NCBI RefSeq assembly: GCF_005869935.1
Contig: NZ_SZQF01000003.1
Location: 62,001-126,000, forward strand
Reading direction: 5' to 3'
Length of the DNA: 64,000 nucleotides
Origin: Winogradskyella algicola
GTDB lineage: Bacteria > Bacteroidota > Bacteroidia > Flavobacteriales > Flavobacteriaceae
The position numbers and the translations under genes are program-made. Numbering within the stretch: position 1 is the first letter of the stretch; each line of letters begins with the position of its first letter. Shown piece after piece: positions 34,895 through 43,532 of this stretch. The notes below the pieces were generated by a model. That model was not told where the DNA came from. It worked only from the letters and a program-made list of their open reading frames with translations, and did no database searches.

Positions 34895-34969
34895 CTGTCA
34901 CCTCGAGCGCAGTCGAGAGGTAAATGATTTTATTTTTCAAATAGGTCTCAACTGCGCTCGACCTGACAG
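34895..34969. repeat. Inverted repeat with arms CTGTCA..TCGAGCGCAGT..GAG
   Basis: Left arm 34895-34917 and right arm 34947-34969 are complementary at 20 of 23 bases, separated by 29 nt. Each arm contains TCGAGCGCAGT. It lies between the helicase start and the parE stop. Sequences of this type (CTCGAGCGCAGTCGAG) are, as I recall, frequent intergenic repeats in flavobacteria; unverified here. Confidence 0.8.
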
Positions 34970-34975
34970 GGTTAA

Positions 34976-35263
34976 TTACAAAATATTTCCCAAATCCTGC
35001 TTTCCAATAATTGCCATGATTTCAACCTGATGATTTTTAATCCTGAAAAATATGCTGTCTACACCACAAACGCAACGTCTGTAGCCTTTTCGGATATAGT
35101 CTACAGACTCAAATGAAAATGGATTCTTTGCAATTAATTCGAAATACTCAAAAAAAGCATCGAAATATTCATCTGCTTGGGTTACACCAAACTTCTGAAT
35201 ACCATAATGATGAATGCGAATTAAATCTTCTTTGGCTTGCTCACTTAATATATAATTAGCCAT
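34976..35263 (-). CDS. parE: Type II toxin, RelE/ParE family
   Basis: The 95-residue protein fits the ParE fold: YILSEQAKEDLIRIHHYGIQKFG at the N-terminus, ADEYFDAFFEYFELIAKNPF (helices), and the C-terminal strand FFRIKNHQVEIMAIIGKQD. ParE toxins inhibit gyrase; some members of the superfamily cut mRNA instead, and the target here is not determined. It overlaps the antitoxin gene by 8 nt. It lies inside the ligase-associated repair cluster. Confidence 0.9.
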   Translation of the reverse strand: MANYILSEQAKEDLIRIHHYGIQKFGVTQADEYFDAFFEYFELIAKNPFSFESVDYIRKGYRRCVCGVDSIFFRIKNHQVEIMAIIGKQDLGNIL

Positions 35264-35495
35264 TATAGCGCTGTCTGGATTCGGCTAAAATATCGCCTTT
35301 ACTTTTAGTAGTGAAACCACTTTTCTCAGCTTTTTTTAGCTTTTCAGCTATCCAATCTATTCGAGCTTGTTGCTGTCGCGCTTGACGAATAAGGTCATTG
35401 ACCAGTTCACTTTTACTTGAATATTCTTCGCTTTCAACCTGAGCTTTTAACCATTCGTCATTCGGCTTTGTAAATGATATACTTTGTCTTCCCAT
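35256..35495 (-). CDS. parD: Antitoxin, ParD-type ribbon-helix-helix protein
   Basis: The start at 35495 gives a 79-residue protein, MGRQSISFTKPNDEWLKAQV..., with a ribbon-helix-helix DNA-binding part (about residues 3-45) and a C-terminal helical tail that would bind the toxin. A frame to 35525 would add ten residues unlike the family. It is followed by the toxin with an 8-nt overlap, the usual antitoxin-first order. The pair probably autoregulates from a promoter in the 18-48 nt upstream, which is too short to judge. Confidence 0.9.
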   Translation of the reverse strand: MGRQSISFTKPNDEWLKAQVESEEYSSKSELVNDLIRQARQQQARIDWIAEKLKKAEKSGFTTKSKGDILAESRQRYNG

Positions 35496-35543
35496 AATTA
35501 TCCTTTTGATGCAAATATACATCAATTTAACACCATTTTCAAG

Positions 35544-37133
35544 TTAATTCGTATTTATTAGCGCTTTCACCGATTCAATGGTATCTATTTCATCGACAGG
35601 TTTGTCCTTTCGCCATCTCGCAATACGTGGGAATCGTAAGGCGACTCCTGACTTATGACGGTTACTTAGCGCAATACCTTCAAAAGCAATCTCAAAAACA
35701 AGCTCTGGCTTAACCGTTCTTACAGGGCCAAAACGTTCGATAGCGTTTTTATTAACCCATTGAGAGATCTCAGTGATTTCTTTATCCGTTAAACCCGAAT
35801 AGGCTTTTGCCACAGTTACTAAAGCATCATCTTTTTTAACGGCGAACGTGTAGTCTGTGTACTTTGAACTTCGTCTACCACTACCCTTTTGGGCATAAAT
35901 CATCACAGCATCTATTGTTAATGGGTCAACTTTCCATTTCCACCAATCGCCTTTTTTGCGACCTGTATGATATGGAGATTGCTTCATCTTTAGCATTAAG
36001 CCTTCGCTATTGATAGCTCTTGAATTATCTCTGATCGTATGAAGTTCATTCCATTTTTTAAAATCCACCAGAAAAGACAATTTGATATGCTCTGGCAAGG
36101 CTACTGAATTGAATAAAGATTCTAAACGTTTACGACGGTCAATAAAAGCTACATCACGAATGTCATCACCATTGTATTCTAAAATATCGTAAGCCTTAAA
36201 CCCAACTGGAACTTCTTCTAAAAGTTTCTTGGTCACATTCTTGCGATTAAGTCGTTTCTGTAAATCGTTGAATAGTAATACATCATTGTCTTTCATCGCC
36301 AGAATTTCACCATCGATAACAAAGTCATCTTTAAAATTCTGCATAGCTTCCACCAATTCTGGGAATTGTTTGGTTACCAATTCCTCACCGCGTGACCAGA
36401 TATAAATTTCATTATTTCGCTTCACAATTTGTCCACGAATACCATCCCATTTTTGTTCTACGATCCAATCTTCTGGCTCGCCTAATTCTGGTAATTCTTT
36501 TTCTAAAGCATAAGCCAAACAAAAAGGATAAGGTTTAGAATTGTCATAATTGATGTGCTTCCCATGAATGAGTTCTTCAAAAGAAATTGAATCGATATCC
36601 CAATTACCGATAATACTGTGCATCAATTGGTTGGCGTCAATACTCGTTAATTTTGTCAAGGCATTAACCAAGGTTTTTTTAGAAACACCAATCCGAAAAC
36701 TTCCACCAATGAGCTTATTAAAAATCAATCGCTCTTGTTGGTCTAAACCAGACCAAGCTTCCAGAACAAAGGCTTTTTTATCCTCGTCAGATTTTGGTTT
36801 TAAAGCTTTGAGTTCGCTCATCCATTCGTGTAAGGATAAATCCAGCTTATGTGTTGGTGTTGGTAATAAAAGTGCCATGGTTTCTCCTAAATCACCAACA
36901 GTACTATAACTTTCTAAGAATAACCATTCTGGTAATTTTGTGATCTCCATGCACCATTCGCGCATTAAGGTCGTTTTTACCGGACGTGATGGTCGCTTTC
37001 CTGTAAATAATGCTATGAGCCAAAGTTTGTCCTTGTCTGGTGCAATTTTAAAATACTCCATCAAGGCCTCAATCTTTGCATTGGTCTTATTAGTGATTTC
37101 TATAGCACTGATGAGATTGGAAAATAGTTTCAT
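35544..37133 (-). CDS. Ligase-associated ATP-dependent DNA ligase
   Basis: The 529-residue ligase has an N-terminal DNA-binding region, adenylation motif I EQKWDGIRGQIV (Lys at about residue 229), motif III FVIDGEILA, motif IV SEGLMLK and motif V WWKWKVDPL, and an OB-fold C-terminus. It joins nicks using ATP, distinct from the NAD-dependent LigA. It is the founding member of the ligase-associated set, with the exonuclease just upstream at 37251. Downstream the cluster is broken by the ParDE genes. Confidence 0.95.
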   Translation of the reverse strand: MKLFSNLISAIEITNKTNAKIEALMEYFKIAPDKDKLWLIALFTGKRPSRPVKTTLMREWCMEITKLPEWLFLESYSTVGDLGETMALLLPTPTHKLDLSLHEWMSELKALKPKSDEDKKAFVLEAWSGLDQQERLIFNKLIGGSFRIGVSKKTLVNALTKLTSIDANQLMHSIIGNWDIDSISFEELIHGKHINYDNSKPYPFCLAYALEKELPELGEPEDWIVEQKWDGIRGQIVKRNNEIYIWSRGEELVTKQFPELVEAMQNFKDDFVIDGEILAMKDNDVLLFNDLQKRLNRKNVTKKLLEEVPVGFKAYDILEYNGDDIRDVAFIDRRKRLESLFNSVALPEHIKLSFLVDFKKWNELHTIRDNSRAINSEGLMLKMKQSPYHTGRKKGDWWKWKVDPLTIDAVMIYAQKGSGRRSSKYTDYTFAVKKDDALVTVAKAYSGLTDKEITEISQWVNKNAIERFGPVRTVKPELVFEIAFEGIALSNRHKSGVALRFPRIARWRKDKPVDEIDTIESVKALINTN

Positions 37134-37136
37134 ATT

Positions 37137-37215
37137 ATTCCCAAGAAAGTGGGAATCTCTTCCCGGTTAGTAGAATCAATTTCTAAAAACACCCCTAAAG
37201 TCCCCTCAAGGGGAC
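37137..37215. repeat. Two short hairpins between ligase and exonuclease genes
   Basis: ATTCCCA-AGAAAG-TGGGAAT (37137-37156) and GTCCCCT-CA-AGGGGAC (37200-37215) each form a 7-bp stem. The second sits in a C-rich context (CCCCTAAAGTCCCCTCAAGGGG). They look like two further intergenic repeat families; neither has a T-tract in the direction of the operon. Confidence 0.7.
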
Positions 37216-37250
37216 AATTTCTCTTTTTAAGATTTATGTTCTGACATATT

Positions 37251-38285
37251 CTAAACATCAACTTTATTTTCTTCTTTTTCAGCTTTAGCAAGCGCTTCAT
37301 CTCCATATTCAGTGATTAACTCGTCTGCCTTAATACCTATTTCATTCAGGTATTTAGAAAAAACCACTTGGGAACCATGAGTTACATAAACTTGCTCTGC
37401 TTCTGATGCTTTAACGGCATCTATCAATCCATTCCAGTCTGCATGATCACTTACAGCAAAGCCAGCATCAACCGCCTGCCAACGCCTATTTCCTCTAATT
37501 TGCATCCATCCTGAACAAATGGCTGTTGCTGGATTTGGTAAACGTTTTAGCATTCGAGATCCTAATATTGCTGGTGGCGCAATAATGATTTTATTCTGAA
37601 GTATTTTCTTATCTAAATCTGCGGACCAAAGTTTGGTTTCTGGCAATTTAATTCCTGAGCCAGAAATGGCGTTATTTAAACTATGAATAGAACGGTGCAC
37701 ATAGATATCATCACAGCCATCCAATAAAGACATAAGACGTTGCGCCTTACCTAAGGAATAGCCGAGAAAAACAGACGTTCTATCGTTTTGCTGATTCGTT
37801 TTTACCCATGATTGCAACTGACTTTGTAAATCTTCTTCTGTTTTCCAATTATAAATCGGTAGCCCGAAGGTACTTTCAGTAATGAAGGTATTACACTTTA
37901 TGGATTCAAATGGCTTAGTAATAAAATCAGGTTGGGTTTTATAATCTCCAGTAAAAACGACCACATAACCTTTATACTCTAAACGTATTTGTGCTGAACC
38001 TATGACATGACCTGCAGGATGAAAGCTCACCTTAACTTCATTAATTGTTATTTCCTTCCCATAGGAAGTACTTTCAATATTAATGTCGGCACCTAAGCGA
38101 TGTTGTAAAATAGCCTTTGAGTCATCAGTACATAAGTAACGTTTCATGCCCCAACGTGCATGATCGGCGTGCCCATGAGAAATGATAGCATAGTCGACTG
38201 GATACCAAGGGTCTAAATAAAATTTACCTTGCGGACAGTAAATCCCTTTTTTGGTGAATTTGATGAGTTTTTTTTCAGTTGACAT
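37251..38285 (-). CDS. Ligase-associated DNA exonuclease (MBL / beta-CASP-like)
   Basis: The 344-residue MBL-fold nuclease has the metal motif ISHGHADHARWG (HxHxDH, about residues 34-45), further ligands in HPAGHVIGSAQI (His) and FTGDYKTQP (Asp), and VSDHADWNGLI near the C-terminus. It is related to the SNM1/Pso2 and RNase J group and processes DNA ends with the ligase. It precedes the ligase by 118 nt, with short hairpins in the gap. Confidence 0.93.
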   Translation of the reverse strand: MSTEKKLIKFTKKGIYCPQGKFYLDPWYPVDYAIISHGHADHARWGMKRYLCTDDSKAILQHRLGADINIESTSYGKEITINEVKVSFHPAGHVIGSAQIRLEYKGYVVVFTGDYKTQPDFITKPFESIKCNTFITESTFGLPIYNWKTEEDLQSQLQSWVKTNQQNDRTSVFLGYSLGKAQRLMSLLDGCDDIYVHRSIHSLNNAISGSGIKLPETKLWSADLDKKILQNKIIIAPPAILGSRMLKRLPNPATAICSGWMQIRGNRRWQAVDAGFAVSDHADWNGLIDAVKASEAEQVYVTHGSQVVFSKYLNEIGIKADELITEYGDEALAKAEKEENKVDV

Positions 38286-38345
38286 AGCAAAACGAAGCTA
38301 TTGAAAATGTGACGAAAACACTAATAAGAATTCGTTAAATTTAAT

Positions 38346-38939
38346 TTACAAAAAACCTTTTTGTGCTATAAGCATATCTTCGCCCCAGAGTTTAACCAAA
38401 AAAGAAATATCTATCGGAAAGAAGGATGACGATCCATCTAAATTGTATTTTACTGGACACTCTAGACGGTTTCCATCAATTATTTCACATTTATTTTTAC
38501 CGTTATCAGATATATAGATTTTCTTTTCGTCTAACTTTTGATAAACTTTTTTTAAATCAATTATTGCATATTTAATGAACGATGTTGCTTTATGAGTCTC
38601 ATTTTTAGCACTGTCAATTATTCCATAGGTGAAATAGTGCGCCTTCATTTTGTAGTACTCTGATTTGTGTCGCTCTTTGATTTTATTTGAGTCTCTACGG
38701 TATCTAATTGTAAAATCGTTGAAATCCTTGTATCGTTCTTCTCTAAATCGCTCTTGAACGCTCATTATAGTCTTTCCTTTTCGAAAAACATAATCGATAC
38801 CATCCATCATATCTATAAACTCGGAATAATCCTTTCTTAATTGCACTTTGGACCAGTCTAAGGGATTATATATTAAAGGAATAGCCAAGTTTGTGTGGAC
38901 ATAATTAGTAAAGGCTCTATCTTTAGAATATTTTGACAT
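38346..38939 (-). CDS. Uncharacterised protein, possible PD-(D/E)XK-type nuclease
   Basis: The 197-residue protein has no signal or membrane helix. Its N-terminal half contains GIDYVF...GKTIMSVQERFRE (about residues 47-70), then FNDFTIRYRRDSNKIKERHKSEYY (about 73-96). Asp followed by about a dozen residues and then Q/E-x-R/K is the layout of a PD-(D/E)XK active site, which is my tentative reading. The gene is A/T-rich and lies between the tRNA cluster and the repair cluster, a position where foreign genes often settle. An alternative is simply an unrecognised conserved protein. Confidence 0.55.
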   Translation of the reverse strand: MSKYSKDRAFTNYVHTNLAIPLIYNPLDWSKVQLRKDYSEFIDMMDGIDYVFRKGKTIMSVQERFREERYKDFNDFTIRYRRDSNKIKERHKSEYYKMKAHYFTYGIIDSAKNETHKATSFIKYAIIDLKKVYQKLDEKKIYISDNGKNKCEIIDGNRLECPVKYNLDGSSSFFPIDISFLVKLWGEDMLIAQKGFL

Positions 38940-39015
38940 ATGAAAATAAAATTAATCATATTCTATGCTCTTTCAAAGTATTAGCGTATTCGAATTAAAA
39001 AACTCGAAAAAATTG

Positions 39016-39046
39016 TTGCGATAATTAATATGATAAGTTACATTTG
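39016..39046 (+). promoter_or_regulatory. Promoter of the tRNA cluster
   Basis: TTG (39016-39018) and TACATTTG (39039-39046) are separated by 20 nt, a good match to the Bacteroidota -33/-7 consensus. The first tRNA begins 38 nt after the -7 element. Confidence 0.7.
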
Positions 39047-39084
39047 CATCCGCAATTTTAAGAAACGTTCTTATAAAATTTATT

Positions 39085-39168
39085 GGAGAGGTGCCAGAGT
39101 GGTAATGGAGCAGATTGCTAATCTGTCAACGCGTAAGTGTTGCCCGGGTTCGAATCCCGGTCTCTCCG
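39085..39168 (+). tRNA. tRNA-Ser (anticodon GCT)
   Basis: Acceptor arm GGAGAGG / TCTCTCC with one G-U pair, a long variable arm (type II), anticodon GCT within ATTGCTAAT, and T-loop GGTTCGAATCC. The discriminator is G; the CCA end is not fully encoded. It decodes AGY serine codons. Confidence 0.95.
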
Positions 39169-39187
39169 CATTTAGATAACCGTTTTT

Positions 39188-39262
39188 CGGGGTGTAGCGT
39201 AGCCCGGTTATCGCGCCGCGTTTGGGACGCGGAGGTCGCAGGTTCGAATCCTGCCACCCCGA
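39188..39262 (+). tRNA. tRNA-Pro (anticodon TGG)
   Basis: Acceptor arm CGGGGTG / CACCCCG, typical C1 start of tRNA-Pro, anticodon TGG in GTTTGGGAC, T-loop GGTTCGAATCC, discriminator A. No CCA is encoded. It follows tRNA-Ser by 19 nt. Confidence 0.95.
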
Positions 39263-39274
39263 CTTTTTAGATTC

Positions 39275-39348
39275 GGTCGCGTAGCTCAGCTGGATAGAGC
39301 ATCTGCCTTCTAAGCAGACGGTCACAGGTTCGAATCCTGTCGCGATCA
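39275..39348 (+). tRNA. tRNA-Arg (anticodon TCT)
   Basis: Acceptor arm GGTCGCG / CGCGATC, anticodon TCT in CCTTCTAAG, T-loop GGTTCGAATCC, discriminator A. It reads AGA/AGG arginine codons and follows tRNA-Pro by 12 nt in one transcript. Confidence 0.95.
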
Positions 39349-39351
39349 CAT

Positions 39352-39383
39352 AAAGCCATACTAGTATTAGTGTGGCTTTTTTG
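39352..39383. terminator. Terminator of the tRNA cluster, also usable by the HD gene
   Basis: AAAGCCATACTA-GTAT-TAGTGTGGCTTT gives a 12-bp stem with one G-U pair, then TTTTTG on the plus strand. The convergent HD-phosphohydrolase gene ends 3 nt later. Confidence 0.88.
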
Positions 39384-39385
39384 TT

Positions 39386-41428
39386 TTATTCTGGATACTC
39401 TATCCTTAAATGATAGATATTGGCAAGTTTGTGCTTTATTACTTTCTTGATAGATTGAATTTCCTTAAAAGTAATATTAGCGTTTAAGAATTGTCCACTT
39501 TCCATTTGCTTATTAATGATATTCTCAACAAAATCATTAATCTTCGTTGTTGTTGGTTCTTTCAAACTTTTTGACGCAGCTTCAACGCTATCACACATCA
39601 TTAAAATAGCTGTTTCTTTGCTAAATGGTTTTGGTCCAGGGTATGAAAAATCTTCAATTTTTGCAGTATTATTTTCAGCTTTCTCCTTCATATAGAAATA
39701 ATAAACGAGACTAGTACCATGGTGCGTTCTAATAAAATCAATAACACGGTCTGGCAAATTGTATTTTTTTGCAATTTCAATACCATTCAACACATGGTCT
39801 ACTATAATCATTGCACTTTCACTGCTTGACAATTCATCGTGAGGATTAATACCGTTACTTTGATTCTCAGTAAAATAGGTTGGATTCTTCATTTTACCTA
39901 TATCATGATACAAAGCACCAACCCTAACCAGCATAGCGTTTGCACCTATTTCATTTGCTGAAGCTTCCGCAAGATTAGCCACGTTTAGAGAATGATGAAA
40001 TGTTCCTGGTGCTTTGTTAGATAATTCTTTTAAAAGCTTTGTATTAGTATCTGATAATTCCAAAAGAGAAACATCAGATACAAGTCCAAAAATCTTTTCG
40101 TAAATGTAAATAAGAGGCTGAACGAAAAGTGTTGCTAATCCACATAAGATGAATAAGCCAAATGTATCCCATTTTAAGGTTGTTATTTGCCCTTCGTGGA
40201 TTACAAAAAAGGCAAAATAAGCAATAATATAAATAAGAGTTATCTGACCAACTGATATAAAAAGATTGGCACGTTTATAGAGTTCAGAAACTGTTAATAT
40301 GGTCACGATTCCAGCAATAATCTGCAGAAACATATACTCATAACTGTTTGGTACAATAAATCCCAAAAGTAATACTGTTAACACATGTGCAAATAAACCA
40401 AGTCGCGCATCAAAAAAAGCTTTTAAAACTAGTGGTAAAATACACAGAGGCACTACATATATGTACTGTGAATTATAATTAATTACCAAAGTAGTTAGCA
40501 ATATCATCAACGCAATGTTGAAAAATATGAATGTTACTTTGGTATTGTTTTGAAACACTTCAAATCTGTATTTCTGTAAAAACAGTAGCAACATTAAAAG
40601 TGCTAGTGCGACTAATAATGTATATGCAACAAGAACCCAATTGTAATTAGCAGTATTCCAAACCTGGGACTCATACTCTGACTTTAGAGACTTTAGAATG
40701 TTATATTCCTCATCTTCTACTACTTGACCTTTAGAAATAATTAATTGGTCTTTATCTATACTACCCCTCGTAAGTGATATTTGAGAAAGCTCTTCTTCTA
40801 AGGTTGTCTTTGTTAGGGTTTCATTTAAAGTTACATTAGGTTTAATGATATCAAAAAATAGAGATATCATCCTATTTTTATTCTCAGAAGAAGTTGAATT
40901 AGCTAAATAACTCTCCAATCGATCTCGAAGTTGGTTTATTTCAATTAGGCTTTTATACTCTAAACGTTTTTCAACCGTATTAGAAGCTACTAAAACAACA
41001 GGTTTGTCATTAGAATAAGGATAATCGGTATCTAAAATTCCATTCTCATACAATGTCTTAATTATATCATTACCTTTAGTGAATAAATCTTTTTTAGATG
41101 AAATAGAATCATTAAAAACTTCATTAAATTTTGCATTATAATTAAGCTTTACGGTCTCAGGAACTTCTAGATCAATATCAAAATAAACGGAAGCGTTATT
41201 TTCAATTTCAAGCTGTTCTTCATTAATTTCTTCTTGAGTCTTTTGAATTGCAAAATTAAATGGTGCTAATAAACTTTCAGACTGCCAAGGTTTACCTTTC
41301 TCAAAAGAATATCTAAACTTCCCAGTCTTTGGAAATAAATAAACGATAAACAAAGTTGTCAATAAGAACAAAAGTATTTTATATACCAATGCATGATTTC
41401 TATACCATTTATTCAGAAGTTCCTTCAT
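39386..41428 (-). CDS. 7TM-HD phosphohydrolase, PgpH-like (probable c-di-AMP phosphodiesterase)
   Basis: The 680-residue protein has an N-terminal membrane anchor (about 15-32), an extracytoplasmic 7TMR-HDED domain (about 50-260), seven membrane helices (about 264-445) and a cytoplasmic HD domain with FHHSLNVANLAE (about 478-489) and VGALYHDIGKMKNP (503-516, HD pair at 508-509). In PgpH of Listeria this architecture hydrolyses cyclic di-AMP. The cyclase DacA is not in the window. It is transcribed divergently from the thiolase gene. Confidence 0.92.
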   Translation of the reverse strand: MKELLNKWYRNHALVYKILLFLLTTLFIVYLFPKTGKFRYSFEKGKPWQSESLLAPFNFAIQKTQEEINEEQLEIENNASVYFDIDLEVPETVKLNYNAKFNEVFNDSISSKKDLFTKGNDIIKTLYENGILDTDYPYSNDKPVVLVASNTVEKRLEYKSLIEINQLRDRLESYLANSTSSENKNRMISLFFDIIKPNVTLNETLTKTTLEEELSQISLTRGSIDKDQLIISKGQVVEDEEYNILKSLKSEYESQVWNTANYNWVLVAYTLLVALALLMLLLFLQKYRFEVFQNNTKVTFIFFNIALMILLTTLVINYNSQYIYVVPLCILPLVLKAFFDARLGLFAHVLTVLLLGFIVPNSYEYMFLQIIAGIVTILTVSELYKRANLFISVGQITLIYIIAYFAFFVIHEGQITTLKWDTFGLFILCGLATLFVQPLIYIYEKIFGLVSDVSLLELSDTNTKLLKELSNKAPGTFHHSLNVANLAEASANEIGANAMLVRVGALYHDIGKMKNPTYFTENQSNGINPHDELSSSESAMIIVDHVLNGIEIAKKYNLPDRVIDFIRTHHGTSLVYYFYMKEKAENNTAKIEDFSYPGPKPFSKETAILMMCDSVEAASKSLKEPTTTKINDFVENIINKQMESGQFLNANITFKEIQSIKKVIKHKLANIYHLRIEYPE

Positions 41429-41507
41429 ATAAAATCAAATGTAACAAATATTAAAATTTAAAACATCTATAATCTTTAATACATTCCTAAATATCTTAAA
41501 AAATCAT

Positions 41508-41515
41508 TAATTTCG
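41508..41515 (+). promoter_or_regulatory. Possible -7 element of the thiolase gene
   Basis: TAATTTCG matches TAnnTTTG at seven of eight bases and lies 27 nt before the start codon. The -33 side is not convincing. Confidence 0.4.
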
Positions 41516-41542
41516 CAGAAATTAACTATAAACAAAATAATA

Positions 41543-42721
41543 ATGAACAAGGACGTAGTAATTGTATCTGCCGTTAGAACACCTATAGGAAGTTTTTTAG
41601 GGAATTTATCTAGTGTACCAGCCCCTAAACTTGGAGCTGCTGCTATTAAAGGAGCTCTAGAAAGGATAAATCTAAAACCAGAAATGGTAGACGAAGTGCT
41701 AATGGGTAATGTAGTTCAAGCTGGTACAGGACAAGCGCCAGCGAGACAAGCAGCTATATTCGCTGGAATTCCAAATACTGTTCCTTGTACAACTATTAAT
41801 AAAGTTTGCTCTTCGGGTATGAAAGCCGTAATGCAAGCAGCACAAGCTATTAGTCTAGGTGATGCTGAGATTATGATTGCTGGTGGAATGGAAAATATGA
41901 GTGCTATACCACACTATTATCATGCTCGTAGTGCTACAAAGTTCGGTCCTGCCACTTTAGTAGATGGCATGCAAAAAGATGGATTAGTTGACGCATATGA
42001 CAACAATGCTATGGGTGTTTGTGCTGACGCTTGTGCTGTAGAGTACAGCTTTAGCAGAGAGGACCAAGATAAATTTGCAATACAATCTTATGAGCGATCT
42101 AAAGCTGCTTGGGATGCAGGTAAGTTTAATGATGAAGTTATTCCTGTCGAAGTCCCTCAACGTCGTGGTGATGCTTTAGTTATTAGCAAAGATGAAGAAT
42201 ATACTAACGTGAAAATGGAAAAAATTCCAGCCTTGCGTCCTGCGTTTACCAAAGACGGAACTGTAACTGCAGCAAACGCTTCTACCATTAATGATGGTGC
42301 AGCAGCTTTAGTACTTATGAGTAAAGAAAAAGCTGAAGAATTAGGTTTAAAACCTTTAGCGACTATAAAAAGTTACGCAGATGCTGCTCAAGAACCAAAG
42401 TGGTTTACTACTGCTCCTGCAAAAGCATTACCAAAAGCATTAGCGAAAGCTAATATAGAATTAAGTGATGTAGATTTCTTTGAATTTAATGAAGCTTTTT
42501 CTGTCGTTGGTTTAGCTAATATGAAAATTTTAGGATTATCCGACGATAAAGTTAACGTAAATGGTGGTGCGGTTTCTTTAGGCCATCCACTAGGCTGTTC
42601 TGGAGCTAGAATCTTAGTGACATTATTAAACGTCTTACAACAAAACAATGCAAAAATTGGTGCAGCTGCTATTTGTAATGGTGGTGGTGGTGCTTCTGCA
42701 ATGGTATTAGAACGCGCTTAA
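41543..42721 (+). CDS. Acetyl-CoA C-acyltransferase (thiolase)
   Basis: The 392-residue thiolase has the nucleophilic Cys in INKVCSSGMKAV (Cys89), NEAF near 311-314, GHPLGCSGAR (His and second region near 346) and CNGGGGASAM with the general-base Cys. It condenses two acetyl-CoA or cleaves 3-ketoacyl-CoA; sequence style is that of acetoacetyl-CoA thiolases. Together with the carboxyltransferase at 14664 this suggests amino-acid or fatty-acid breakdown, though they are not linked. The next gene begins 9 nt after its stop. Confidence 0.95.
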   Translation: MNKDVVIVSAVRTPIGSFLGNLSSVPAPKLGAAAIKGALERINLKPEMVDEVLMGNVVQAGTGQAPARQAAIFAGIPNTVPCTTINKVCSSGMKAVMQAAQAISLGDAEIMIAGGMENMSAIPHYYHARSATKFGPATLVDGMQKDGLVDAYDNNAMGVCADACAVEYSFSREDQDKFAIQSYERSKAAWDAGKFNDEVIPVEVPQRRGDALVISKDEEYTNVKMEKIPALRPAFTKDGTVTAANASTINDGAAALVLMSKEKAEELGLKPLATIKSYADAAQEPKWFTTAPAKALPKALAKANIELSDVDFFEFNEAFSVVGLANMKILGLSDDKVNVNGGAVSLGHPLGCSGARILVTLLNVLQQNNAKIGAAAICNGGGGASAMVLERA

Positions 42722-42730
42722 ATATTTTCT

Positions 42731-43480
42731 ATGCAATACGGAGTTTGCAATCTAGGCATTGTACCTATACGATTAGAGCCTACTGATACCAGTGAGATGG
42801 TAACTCAGGCATTGTATGGAGACTTTTTTAAAGTGTTAGAACAGCGCAAAAAATGGAGTCGCATTCGTTTTGCATACGACAAATATGAAGGCTGGATAGA
42901 CAACAAGCAATATCTTGAAATTGAAGAAAGTCAATATAGCCAATTATCTAATTCTGATATCTCCTTGTCAAAAGATTTAATACAGTTTGTATCTGATAAT
43001 GCTAATAATATCTACCCTATTCCATTAGGTTCAGACCTAAACTGTCTAAGTCTTTTAAATCAAACGTTCGAAGGCAATAAGATTACCAAAAAAAGTGAAA
43101 AATCTAAAATCATTGACACCTCGTTTTTGTATCTAAACACACCATATTTATGGGGAGGTAAATCTCCTTTCGGAATTGATTGTTCTGGTTTTACACAAAT
43201 GGTGTACAAGCTTAATGGCTATCATTTATTACGCGATGCGTCCCAGCAAGCCACACAAGGTTTAGCTTTAAGTTTTATTGAAGAAAGCGAGCCTGGAGAT
43301 TTAGCTTTTTTTGATAATATAGAAGGAAACATTGTACATGTTGGTATAATAATGGAAGATAATTATATTATACATGCACACGGTAAGGTAAGAATTGATC
43401 GTTTAGATCATAGTGGTATTTACAATATAGACAAAAATAGCCATACGCACAGACTAAGAGTAATAAAGAAAATTATATAA
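42731..43480 (+). CDS. C40 (NlpC/P60) cysteine peptidase with SH3-like domain
   Basis: The 249-residue protein has an N-terminal SH3-like domain (about 1-65), then an NlpC/P60 domain. Catalytic Cys151 is in FGIDCSGFTQMVY, His in VHVGIIMEDN and the third polar residue (His) in IIHAHGKVRID. Such enzymes cut gamma-D-Glu-diaminopimelate bonds in peptidoglycan or recycled muropeptides. There is no signal peptide, so a cytoplasmic dipeptidase of the YkfC type is likely. It may be co-transcribed with the thiolase. Confidence 0.92.
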   Translation: MQYGVCNLGIVPIRLEPTDTSEMVTQALYGDFFKVLEQRKKWSRIRFAYDKYEGWIDNKQYLEIEESQYSQLSNSDISLSKDLIQFVSDNANNIYPIPLGSDLNCLSLLNQTFEGNKITKKSEKSKIIDTSFLYLNTPYLWGGKSPFGIDCSGFTQMVYKLNGYHLLRDASQQATQGLALSFIEESEPGDLAFFDNIEGNIVHVGIIMEDNYIIHAHGKVRIDRLDHSGIYNIDKNSHTHRLRVIKKII

Positions 43481-43482
43481 TA

Positions 43483-43515
43483 AAAAAAAGCGACTCTAAG
43501 TAAGTCGCTTTTTTT
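43483..43515. terminator. Bidirectional terminator
   Basis: AAAAAAAGCGACT and AGTCGCTTTTTTT form a 13-bp stem with a 7-nt loop. It separates the peptidase gene from the convergent TPR gene. Confidence 0.92.
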
Positions 43516-43532
43516 ATTGTAGGTAAAAAATC

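Noticed and set aside
39080-39349. Minus-strand 89-residue frame (RPGFEPGQ-like peptide) across the tRNA cluster
   Set aside because: It is the reverse complement of three well-supported tRNA genes and gives the classic false protein seen when tRNA T-arms are translated.
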